Source: Paenibacillus sp. LS1 (GTDB lineage Bacteria; Bacillota; Bacilli; Paenibacillales; Paenibacillaceae). Taken from it: a stretch of DNA of 49,423 bases. Positions within the stretch are counted from its first letter, which is position 1. Each line of letters opens with the position of its first letter. The translations under genes and the position numbers were made by a program. Below, piece after piece: positions 25,338 through 32,118 of this stretch. A model generated the notes under the pieces. That model was not told where the DNA came from, searched no databases, and worked only from the letters and a program-made list of their open reading frames with translations. The stretch spans positions 1 through 49,423 of the forward strand of contig NZ_JAPDOE010000022.1 of assembly GCF_026013365.1 (NCBI RefSeq), read 5' to 3'.

Positions 25338-25374
25338 TTTTGCAGTATAAACGTCAATCGCGTATAATGCAAAA
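25338..25374. promoter_or_regulatory. overlapping divergent promoters for pbpG and speE
   Basis: Plus strand: TTGCAG (25340-25345), 17 bases, TATAAT (25363-25368), toward speE. Minus strand: TTGCAT (25372-25367), 17 bases, TATACT (25349-25344), toward pbpG. Each -10 overlaps the -35 of the other. The arms form a near-perfect inverted repeat, TTTTGCAGTATA and TATAATGCAAAA, with 11 of 12 positions matching. Two polymerases cannot bind together, so the genes may be expressed as alternatives. The speE leader would be about 270 bases, with a further TATAAT at 25494-25499. Confidence 0.75.
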
Positions 25375-25647
25375 GGGTAATGAAAAGGTAAGATTCGGCA
25401 CAAGATACTAAAGCGCGTAAGGACGAACAGACGAATGGTCATTGATTCATTGATTAGTCAGACGCTCTGCACGCTCTGGTCAAATTTAATCTATATAATG
25501 AAGTGAACCGCGGACCTTTCCCGCAGGCCAGCAATCATAACGCGATATGGCGCCGAACGCTGGACGTGCTTGGGCGAACCGATTATAGTGCATAGCGCTT
25601 GGTCGGGTATGGCTGATCATTAACTTTACGGAAAGAAGGTAGAGATT

Positions 25648-26475
25648 ATGGAATTGTGGTTTACGGAGAAACAGACCCCGGTATTCGGGATCACCGCGAA
25701 GATTAAGCAGACCTATGTTACAGAGAAAACCGATTTTCAAGATTTGGCCATGGTAGAAACCGAGGAATTCGGTAACATGTTGCTCCTTGATGGCATGGTG
25801 ATGACTACCGTAAAAGACGAATTCGTATATCACGAAATGGCGGCACACCCTGCGCTGAACACTCACCCGAATCCAAAAAAAGTTCTGGTTGTCGGTGGCG
25901 GCGATGGCGGAGTCATTCGTGAAGTGATTAAGCATGCTGGTGTAGAAAAAGCAGTTCTCGTCGAAATCGACGGTAAAGTCATTGAATACTCTAAAAAATA
26001 TTTGCCTGAAATCGCCGGCAAGTTGGACGAGCCTAATGTTGAAGTGCTCGTAAACGACGGCTACATGCATATTATTGAACATAAAAATGAATACGATGTG
26101 ATTATCGTAGACTCCACGGAGCCTGTAGGCCCGGCTGCGCCATTGTTTGAGCGTGGTTTCTACCAAGGTATCTACGAAGCACTCAAAGAAGACGGAATCT
26201 TCGTTGCCCAAACGGACAACCCTTGGTTCAAGGCGGATCTGATCCAGAAGGTGAACAAAGACGTCAAAGAAATCTTCCCGATCGTACATGTGTACGGCTG
26301 TAATATTCCAACCTATCCAAGTGGTTTGTGGACATTCACTATGGGTAGCAAGAAACATGACCCGCTCGAAGTGGATGAGACTCAAATCCCGGAGATGGAT
26401 ACCAAGTATTACTCTCCGCGTCTGCACAAAGCAGCATTTGTACTTCCTAAATTCGTGGAAGATTTAACGAAATAA
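25648..26475 (+). CDS. speE: spermidine synthase (polyamine aminopropyltransferase)
   Basis: Transfers the aminopropyl group of decarboxylated SAM to putrescine. The 275 residues show the Rossmann-type binding motif VVGGGDGGVIREV and the catalytic-region VDSTEPVGPAAPLF. The ATG at 25648 has GAAAGAAGG upstream. It forms an operon with speB 14 bases downstream. Confidence 0.96.
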   Translation: MELWFTEKQTPVFGITAKIKQTYVTEKTDFQDLAMVETEEFGNMLLLDGMVMTTVKDEFVYHEMAAHPALNTHPNPKKVLVVGGGDGGVIREVIKHAGVEKAVLVEIDGKVIEYSKKYLPEIAGKLDEPNVEVLVNDGYMHIIEHKNEYDVIIVDSTEPVGPAAPLFERGFYQGIYEALKEDGIFVAQTDNPWFKADLIQKVNKDVKEIFPIVHVYGCNIPTYPSGLWTFTMGSKKHDPLEVDETQIPEMDTKYYSPRLHKAAFVLPKFVEDLTK

Positions 26476-26489
26476 AGGGGAAATCATTA

Positions 26490-27359
26490 ATGAAATTGGA
26501 TCAAGCTTATTCAGGAAACGTATTTATTTGCAGCTCAGAGGACTATGAAAACTCAAAAGCAGTTATCTATGGAATGCCGATGGATTACACCGTCAGCTTC
26601 CGTCCGGGCTCCCGTTTCGGCCCATCTCATATCCGTCAAGCATCGGTTGGACTTGAAGAGTACAGCCCGTACCTCGACAAAAGCATTGTAGACATGACGT
26701 ACTTTGACGCTGGAGACTTGCTCTTGCCTTTCGGTAACGCGGGACGCAGCCTTGAAGTAATTCATGAATACATCGGCAGTCTGCTCGCTGACGACAAATT
26801 CCCAGTTGGTCTTGGTGGCGAGCATCTGGTTACTTGGCCAGTCATCCAACAAATGTACAAGAAATACCCGGATCTTATTCTGATTCATATTGATGCACAC
26901 GCAGACCTTCGTGAAAACTATGAAGGCGAGCCATTGTCCCACTCCACACCAGTACGTAAAGCGGCTGAGTTGATGGGTGGCAAAAACATCTATCAGTTCG
27001 GTATCCGTTCTGGTTCCCGTGAGGAGTTCCAGTATGGTCGCGAGAACATCAACTTCTATCCATTTGAAGTGGCAGCTCCGATGAAGGAAGCTCTTCCGAA
27101 GATGGGCAACCGTCCGGTATACGTAACCATCGACATCGATGTGCTTGATCCTTCAGCAGCACCAGGAACAGGTACAGCAGAAGCGGGCGGCATTACGTCC
27201 AAGGAACTGCTGGAAGCTATCCATATGATCGCTGGATCTGATGTAAATGTAGTTGGTTGTGATCTGGTTGAAGTTGCACCAATCTATGATCCAACACAAC
27301 AGACACAGATTGTAGCTGCGAAGTTGATCCGTGAAATGCTGCTTGGATTCGTGAAATAA
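26490..27359 (+). CDS. speB: agmatinase
   Basis: Hydrolyses agmatine to putrescine and urea and so supplies the substrate of SpeE. Ureohydrolase metal motifs are present: GGEH, DAHADLR and TIDIDVLDPSAAPGTGT. The ATG at 26490 is preceded by AAAGGGGAAA (26473-26482). The 289 residues fit the family. The speE-speB order is the same as in B. subtilis. Confidence 0.96.
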   Translation: MKLDQAYSGNVFICSSEDYENSKAVIYGMPMDYTVSFRPGSRFGPSHIRQASVGLEEYSPYLDKSIVDMTYFDAGDLLLPFGNAGRSLEVIHEYIGSLLADDKFPVGLGGEHLVTWPVIQQMYKKYPDLILIHIDAHADLRENYEGEPLSHSTPVRKAAELMGGKNIYQFGIRSGSREEFQYGRENINFYPFEVAAPMKEALPKMGNRPVYVTIDIDVLDPSAAPGTGTAEAGGITSKELLEAIHMIAGSDVNVVGCDLVEVAPIYDPTQQTQIVAAKLIREMLLGFVK

Positions 27360-27387
27360 TCACAGAATAATCGATAAACATGATGCT

Positions 27388-27435
27388 CTCTGTCTGCGCG
27401 GGTTCAAATCTGCGCAGGGGAGGGCAGTTTTTTTA
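27388..27435 (+). terminator. speEB terminator
   Basis: CTGCGC with GCGCAG forms the core, flanked by CTGTC and GGGCAG, followed by seven T residues. Confidence 0.8.
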
Positions 27436-27510
27436 TTGTTAACGTTTATCCTGCCTGGCCTCAGCTATTCTGCAAAACGAAATAACGAAGTTGACTTCAA
27501 TTAACCTAAT

Positions 27511-27539
27511 TTAACTTCTGTCTGGAGCTGTGCTATACT
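27511..27539 (+). promoter_or_regulatory. promoter of the antisense (antitoxin-like) RNA
   Basis: TTAACT (27511-27516), 17 bases, TATACT (27534-27539), preceded by TGC, making a strong extended -10. The predicted start is near 27546. Confidence 0.6.
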
Positions 27540-27545
27540 GACTAC

Positions 27546-27768
27546 ATAAGTATTCAGTAGTATATAAATTGATATATTACAATCGTGAAGTATATGGTGA
27601 TCGGGTTCGACCATATACTAAAAAAAGAGCCTTCACCGCGTCAACGGTAAAGACTCTTAGGACCCGAAAGGCTGTGGATTGCCACGGCGTGCATGAATTA
27701 AAAACTGTTATTCAAGCGAAAACCCACCGTCAGGCGTCCAACCTTATGAGGTGGGTTTTCGCTTGCTA
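27546..27768 (+). ncRNA. putative antitoxin RNA of a type I toxin-antitoxin locus
   Basis: A predicted untranslated RNA of about 220 bases, convergent with the small toxin gene. It contains a 5' hairpin AGTATATGGT/ACCATATACT (27589-27619), a second hairpin at 27627-27659 (AAGAG-C-CTT-C-ACCG arm) and ends at the shared 16-bp hairpin 27713-27765. Its 3' end is complementary to the 3' end of the toxin mRNA, as in known txpA/ratA and bsrG/SR4 pairs. An 84-codon frame (27569-27823) crosses all these hairpins without a ribosome binding site and is judged non-coding. Inferred from sequence only. Confidence 0.5.
27713..27765. terminator. shared hairpin terminator of toxin mRNA and antisense RNA
   Basis: CAAGCGAAAACCCACC (27713-27728) and GGTGGGTTTTCGCTTG (27750-27765) are perfectly complementary over 16 bp with a 21-base loop. 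The A-rich and T-rich segments allow termination in both directions. The last codons and stop of the toxin frame lie inside it. Confidence 0.8.
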
Positions 27769-27875
27769 CGAAACTTTTTGCGTAACCAACGGTAAAGCTT
27801 TCGTCCGCTCAGTAGAATACTGAGGATCGCAGCAATCCATCGGATCACATCAAGCAACGCCACAAGTTTGACCAT
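27744..27875 (-). CDS. putative type I toxin: small hydrophobic-basic peptide
   Basis: A 43-residue frame: one membrane helix (LVALLDVIRWIAAILSILLSG, about residues 4-24) followed by a strongly basic tail (RKLYRWLRKKFRSKRKPTS). ATG 27875 has an excellent ribosome binding site, GAGAGGGGGTGA, 6 bases upstream. The site can be masked by a small hairpin: CCC pairs with GGG around a GAGA loop (27895-27886). The gene has its own extended -10 promoter and ends inside a terminator hairpin shared with a convergent RNA. This arrangement is that of type I toxin genes, but the peptide does not match TxpA, BsrG or BsrE as I recall them, so the family may be new. A harmless small membrane peptide is the alternative. 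Confidence 0.6.
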   Translation of the reverse strand: MVKLVALLDVIRWIAAILSILLSGRKLYRWLRKKFRSKRKPTS

Positions 27876-27949
27876 CGACGTCACCCCCTCTCGGGAAGCT
27901 GCGCCGTGATCTGAAAACATCCACCGTTATTCAAAAGTCCATAACATTA

Positions 27950-27958
27950 ATTATAGCA
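27950..27958 (-). promoter_or_regulatory. toxin gene promoter (extended -10)
   Basis: On the minus strand TGC-TATAAT is a near-perfect extended -10; the -35 region is weak, which is common with extended -10 elements. The predicted start is near 27943, giving a 5' leader of about 68 bases. Confidence 0.55.
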
Positions 27959-28137
27959 CGTATGTTCCTATGGCTCTACCATTTGTTGCTTGTGTTAAGC
28001 ATAGGTTCGTATATGCGGATATCCTGTCTGGATATGACTCTGTCATCATATTTATGCCGTTTCTTAAGTATCAGTTTTGTTATCTTGAGTATCATGACAA
28101 TTCCCGTTTAACTTAGAGTACACAACGTTTAGTAATC

Positions 28138-28187
28138 AACCACCCTTGTCTATATGATACCAATCATGGGTAGAGGTGGTTTTTTTC
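28138..28187 (+). terminator. orphan terminator upstream of the YCF48-type gene
   Basis: AACCACC(C) at 28138 pairs with GGTGGTT at 28178-28184, with further ATGAT/ATCAT pairing inside, followed by a run of T residues. No plus-strand gene ends before it, so it may terminate read-through from the antisense RNA or act as an attenuator for the downstream gene. Confidence 0.65.
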
Positions 28188-28269
28188 TTGCGAAATTGTC
28201 ATCGAGGTTCATCGGATTGTTACGTTAAAACCATCCGATTTGGGTAAAACCATAGAAGGAGGTGTTACG

Positions 28270-29451
28270 ATGACAACCAAGAGAACGATGACATGGAAAC
28301 GGATTGGTACGCTGGCATTATCGTTAACGCTGGCTTGGGGGATGGGACCAGTACATACGCTATCAGGCGCTAACGCTGCATCCTCGCAGGTATGTGGAAA
28401 GGGAGACCATGGACTATCTGCTACATTAAAAAAGGGTAGTGGTGTGGAAGAGCAACACCTGCAATTTACTGACATTGATTTTCTTAATGATACAACTGGA
28501 CGAGCCGGGGGTGAGGGGTTTCTAATCGGTACCTCGAACTCAGGCTGCACATGGCAGTCCATATATACCGGGCAGTGGCAATTCACACAGCTTGATTTTC
28601 CGAATAATGTGAACGGTTATGCACTGGCACGAGTGAAGGATTCACCTGCAACCTATCTGATCCGTACCAATGACGGGGGATCTCACTGGACGCGGTTTGA
28701 TACGCCGGGCATTCAATTCAAACGCATCGATTTCCGCAACAAAGATGTAGGTTATGGTTACACCTATAATGGTGCATATCAGACGAAGGATGGCGGCGTA
28801 ACCTGGAGCAAAATGAACACGCCTGCCAATACGCGTGCAGCTACCTTCGCGACAGAGAAGCAAGGGTATGCTCTCGTGGTTGTACCCGGATCGGGATATC
28901 AATTGAAACAAACGAGTGATGGTGGCAAGAACTGGACCACTTCTCTCCGGGTTGCATCGGACACCTGGAGCGGAGCAGACCTATATGCACATGGTCAGCA
29001 AGTATGGGCCCTTCTGTATGGTGATGCTGGCATGTCCCAGCAATCCTACTCCCTCTATGCGAGCGGTAACCAAGGGAAGAATTGGACACAAGTTTTTGCG
29101 CAATCTACAGCAGGGGGAGGGCCTGCACCTGGTGCAAACAGTGCGGGTAAAGGAACCGGACCTGCCAATCCAGGTGGTCATCCAGGTAACATGGCGCTGA
29201 TCGGTAATCAGACGGCTTATCTGTCCGCAGGGTCACCCGCAGCTGGTAAAGTGGGGATTGGTCGCTCATATGATACAGGTTCCACGTGGAAAAACGTTGA
29301 TCTGAAAGATTCGGGATACAGTTCCCGTATCTCGTTCCCATCTGCCGAGACAGGCTGGCTCGTAGTCACAAGTGATGACTCACCTGCAATTTATCAGACT
29401 ACAGATGGTGGAACGACGTGGGCGCAAAAAATGTTGTTGCCTTCAGAGTAG
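28270..29451 (+). CDS. secreted YCF48/BNR-repeat protein
   Basis: A 393-residue exported protein. A signal peptide (basic start, hydrophobic 11-25, cleavage after SGANA near 37) is followed by a beta-propeller-like array of repeats with the Asp-box form: TNDGGSHWTRF, TKDGGVTWSKM, TSDGGKNWTTS, SGNQGKNWTQV, SYDTGSTWKNV and TTDGGTTWAQK. This resembles YCF48/HCF136 or sialidase-type propellers. A Gly/Pro/Ala-rich loop (about 275-305) interrupts it. No sialidase catalytic residues can be placed, so a binding or scaffold role is more likely. The ATG at 28270 follows GAAGGAGGTG (28255-28264). An inverted repeat, ATCGGAT (28211-28217) with ATCCGAT (28233-28239), lies in its leader. Confidence 0.85.
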   Translation: MTTKRTMTWKRIGTLALSLTLAWGMGPVHTLSGANAASSQVCGKGDHGLSATLKKGSGVEEQHLQFTDIDFLNDTTGRAGGEGFLIGTSNSGCTWQSIYTGQWQFTQLDFPNNVNGYALARVKDSPATYLIRTNDGGSHWTRFDTPGIQFKRIDFRNKDVGYGYTYNGAYQTKDGGVTWSKMNTPANTRAATFATEKQGYALVVVPGSGYQLKQTSDGGKNWTTSLRVASDTWSGADLYAHGQQVWALLYGDAGMSQQSYSLYASGNQGKNWTQVFAQSTAGGGPAPGANSAGKGTGPANPGGHPGNMALIGNQTAYLSAGSPAAGKVGIGRSYDTGSTWKNVDLKDSGYSSRISFPSAETGWLVVTSDDSPAIYQTTDGGTTWAQKMLLPSE

Positions 29452-29548
29452 GATTAAGTAGCCTGTTATTCTGAAATAATAACCAGGCAAATCCAAATTA
29501 GAAATGAATGAAAATCAATTTGGTAAGCCTCTGCATGAAGTTCTATAA

Positions 29549-29596
29549 CAAACAAGCCTCTTCCTGATCAATTACATAGGAAGAGGCTTGTTTGCT
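29549..29596 (+). terminator. terminator of the YCF48-type gene
   Basis: A perfect 17-bp stem: CAAACAAGCCTCTTCCT (29549-29565) with AGGAAGAGGCTTGTTTG (29578-29594). Confidence 0.9.
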
Positions 29597-29611
29597 TAGA
29601 AATAAAAACGG

Positions 29612-29651
29612 TTGAAACCTACTCCGAAACAAGTTATTGTAAGCGATAACA
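29612..29651 (+). promoter_or_regulatory. abfA promoter with catabolite-responsive element (cre)
   Basis: TTGAAA (29612-29617), 17 bases, TATTGT (29635-29640). The sequence TGTAAGCGATAACA (29638-29651) fits the CcpA cre consensus TGWAANCGNTNWCA at every defined position. It overlaps the -10 and the start site, the position expected for repression by CcpA when glucose is present. Confidence 0.8.
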
Positions 29652-29675
29652 ATACATTTCATGGGGGTTGAAATC

Positions 29676-31157
29676 ATGGTTAATGTTATTTTAAAGACGG
29701 ATTCAGATCAAGGATTAATAAATCGCAATATATATGGTCACTTTTCCGAACACTTGGGACGTTGCATTTATGAAGGGTTGTGGGTAGGAGAGGATTCACC
29801 TATTCCGAATACGGATGGCATTCGAAATGATGTGTTAACGGCCCTACAAAAGCTTAATATTCCAGTGCTTCGCTGGCCAGGAGGTTGTTTTGCCGATGAA
29901 TATCACTGGAAAGATGGTGTAGGTCCGAAGAGTAAGCGTGCTCGTATGATTAATACGCACTGGGGCGGTGTGGAAGAGAACAACCACTTTGGTACGCATG
30001 AATTCTTGAGATTATGTGAGCTGCTCGGCACGGAGCCATATATCAGCGGTAACCTGGGTAGTGGTACAGTGCAGGAGATGCAGGAATGGGTGGAGTACAT
30101 CACGTTTGACGGCGAATCCCCAATGGCGAACTGGCGGAAGAGTAACGGCCGGGAAGAACCGTGGAAACTGAAATATTTTGGCGTGGGTAATGAGAATTGG
30201 GGATGCGGCGGTAATATGCGTCCTGAATATTATGCGGATGAATATCGCCGGTATGCTACATACGTACGTAACTATTCGGGGAACGAGATTTATAAGATTG
30301 CTTGTGGTCCCAACGAGGGCAACTATGAATGGATGGAAGTGTTGATGCGGGAGGCTTCTCGCTTTATGGACGGAATCAGTCTTCACTATTACACCATCCC
30401 TACAGGAGAGTGGAATGATAAAGGTGCAGCAACAGGATTCGGCGAGGCTGAATGGTTCACCACCTTGAAGAAGACGCTATATATGGAAGAGTTGCTGGTG
30501 AAGCACTCCGCAATCATGGATAAATATGATCCAGAGGGCAGAGTCGGCATTATTGTGGACGAATGGGGCACGTGGTATAACGTTGAGCCGGGAACCAATC
30601 CGGGGTTCCTTTATCAACAGAATACGATGCGGGACGCTGTGCTTGCAGGCGTTAACCTGAATATTTTCAACCAACATAATAAACGGGTACACATGGCAAA
30701 TCTTGCGCAGATCGTCAATGTGCTTCAATCGCTGGTTCTCACGGAAGGGGACAAAATGCTCCTGACCCCTACGTATCATGTGTTTGATATGTATCAGGTT
30801 CATATGGATGCGCAGCGACTGGATTTGAATTATGAAAGCCCTGATTACACCTTCGGAGAAGAGACCATCCCACAGCTCAGCTTGTCAGCTTCCCGCAACA
30901 AGGATGGGGTCATTCATGTGACGGCTTGTAATCTAAGCCATACGGATGAGTTGGAAGTCGTATGCCAGCTGGAAGCAGCTCAAGCGGCTAAAGTCTCCGG
31001 GCAGATTCTGCATCATGCTGATTTTGGTGCATTCAATACCTTTGAACAACCGAGTCACGTTCAGCCTGTGGCGTGGGATGGAATCACACTGGAGAATAAC
31101 ACATTGCGTTTTGTCCTTCCTCCAGCATCAGTTGGGGTACTCGCTGTAGAGGGTTAA
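29676..31157 (+). CDS. abfA: GH51 alpha-L-arabinofuranosidase
   Basis: Intracellular glycoside hydrolase that removes terminal arabinofuranose from arabino-oligosaccharides. In a 493-residue protein without signal peptide, the acid/base Glu173 lies in VGNENWG and the nucleophile Glu296 in VDEWGTW; RWPGGCFADEYHW is a GH51 hallmark. The ATG at 29676 has GGGGGTTG upstream; an in-frame ATG at 29661 overlaps that site. Control by CcpA is indicated by the cre site. No transporter or other arabinan genes adjoin. Confidence 0.95.
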   Translation: MVNVILKTDSDQGLINRNIYGHFSEHLGRCIYEGLWVGEDSPIPNTDGIRNDVLTALQKLNIPVLRWPGGCFADEYHWKDGVGPKSKRARMINTHWGGVEENNHFGTHEFLRLCELLGTEPYISGNLGSGTVQEMQEWVEYITFDGESPMANWRKSNGREEPWKLKYFGVGNENWGCGGNMRPEYYADEYRRYATYVRNYSGNEIYKIACGPNEGNYEWMEVLMREASRFMDGISLHYYTIPTGEWNDKGAATGFGEAEWFTTLKKTLYMEELLVKHSAIMDKYDPEGRVGIIVDEWGTWYNVEPGTNPGFLYQQNTMRDAVLAGVNLNIFNQHNKRVHMANLAQIVNVLQSLVLTEGDKMLLTPTYHVFDMYQVHMDAQRLDLNYESPDYTFGEETIPQLSLSASRNKDGVIHVTACNLSHTDELEVVCQLEAAQAAKVSGQILHHADFGAFNTFEQPSHVQPVAWDGITLENNTLRFVLPPASVGVLAVEG

Positions 31158-31160
31158 TGC

Positions 31161-31427
31161 ATGAAAAGGCGGGAACCTTGCAAGGGCTGCAATGATCAGT
31201 ATGATGTGAAGATTAGTGATGCCAAAATGGCCAGACTTATTGAGATTGCCTCACGTTCACGTTCGACGGTACAGGATGAGGAATACGAGCGTAGACTATC
31301 CATCTGCTCGACATGTCCGGGATTGCAATATGGCACAACCTGTCGGCATTGTGGTTGTCTCGTACAGGTGCGAGCGAAGCTGAGCGAGTCGACATGCCCT
31401 TTTCCTTATGAATCGCAATGGGCCTGA
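31161..31427 (+). CDS. small Cys-rich protein, DUF6171-like
   Basis: An 88-residue protein with three CxxC pairs (CKGC, CSTC, CRHC) plus CGC and CPF, suggesting zinc binding. It begins 3 bases after the abfA stop, so it is translated from the same message. Comparable small Cys-rich proteins exist in Paenibacillus; the family name is from memory and the function unknown. Confidence 0.75.
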   Translation: MKRREPCKGCNDQYDVKISDAKMARLIEIASRSRSTVQDEEYERRLSICSTCPGLQYGTTCRHCGCLVQVRAKLSESTCPFPYESQWA

Positions 31428-31456
31428 TCGGCTGAACGAATTTCATTATAATGAAG

Positions 31457-31497
31457 CAAAAGGGAGTTGCACTTTACAGGTGTGGCTCTTCTTTTTT
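31457..31497 (+). terminator. probable terminator of the abfA operon
   Basis: An imperfect stem (AAGGGAG...CAC with GTG...CTCTT) is followed by TTCTTTTTT. Confidence 0.5.
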
Positions 31498-31529
31498 GGC
31501 TTGATAAGGAAAAAACTCTGAATTTGGAT

Positions 31530-31558
31530 TTGAATTGAGCGAGGGAACTGGATATAGT
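31530..31558 (+). promoter_or_regulatory. ywiB-argS promoter
   Basis: TTGAAT (31530-31535), 17 bases, TATAGT (31553-31558). A perfect inverted repeat GGATAG-CGAG-CTATCC (31575-31590) lies just downstream of the predicted start and may be an operator or 5' hairpin. Confidence 0.6.
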
Positions 31559-31692
31559 TATACAGTAGAGTGTAGGATAGCGAGCTATCCGGGAATATGA
31601 GCGCGTATAGCGACACAACAATACGGGAAGGGCTGTTCTCACCGGCCGTGCCTGATTTTGCGTCGCCTCGAATATAATGGAGGTTAACATTC

Positions 31693-32118
31693 ATGTCGAA
31701 CATGCGACCGGTACACATCCGGCTGCACAGCCGTTATGAAGGTGAAGATGTGCTGCAGGAAATGAAGGGTGAAGCCGTGTTGAAAGGGTCTGTTCTTTAT
31801 GTTCGTTATGAAGAACCACAGGTTGGACCCGAGGGAGGCACAACCCGCACCACGTTGAAGCTGGGCGGACAATCCATCAAGATTATACGTCATGGTGAGG
31901 TGGAATCGGAGCAGACTTTTGAATTGAATCGGAAGCTTCCTGGTTTCTACCGATCGCCATACATGTCGTTTGCCCTGTCCACGCATACACAGAAGCTGGA
32001 ACTTTCCATTCAGGGATTGAGCGCACGCGCAGCGTGGAGCTACGACTTTTACCGCTTTGATGAAGAATCCGGACATTTCGCGATTAGTTTGCATATACAG
32101 GAGGAACCAATTTCATGA
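31693..32118 (+). CDS. ywiB: DUF1934 family protein (YwiB)
   Basis: A 141-residue beta-barrel-type protein of the DUF1934/YwiB family (MRPVHIRLHSRYEGEDV start, IIRHGEVESEQTFELN in the middle). The function is unknown. The ATG at 31693 follows GGAGG (31680-31684). Its stop overlaps the argS start (ATGA), as ywiB and argS are linked in B. subtilis. Confidence 0.9.
   Translation: MSNMRPVHIRLHSRYEGEDVLQEMKGEAVLKGSVLYVRYEEPQVGPEGGTTRTTLKLGGQSIKIIRHGEVESEQTFELNRKLPGFYRSPYMSFALSTHTQKLELSIQGLSARAAWSYDFYRFDEESGHFAISLHIQEEPIS

Noticed and set aside
25500..25592. 30-codon GTG frame in the speE leader
   Set aside because: It would begin directly after a -10 element with no ribosome binding site.
25486..26427. 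313-codon minus-strand frame opposite speE
   Set aside because: Shadow of the well-supported speE gene.
27569..27823. 84-codon plus-strand protein
   Set aside because: It begins at a TTG without a ribosome binding site and runs through three strong hairpins including a terminator; the opposite-strand 43-codon gene has far better signals.
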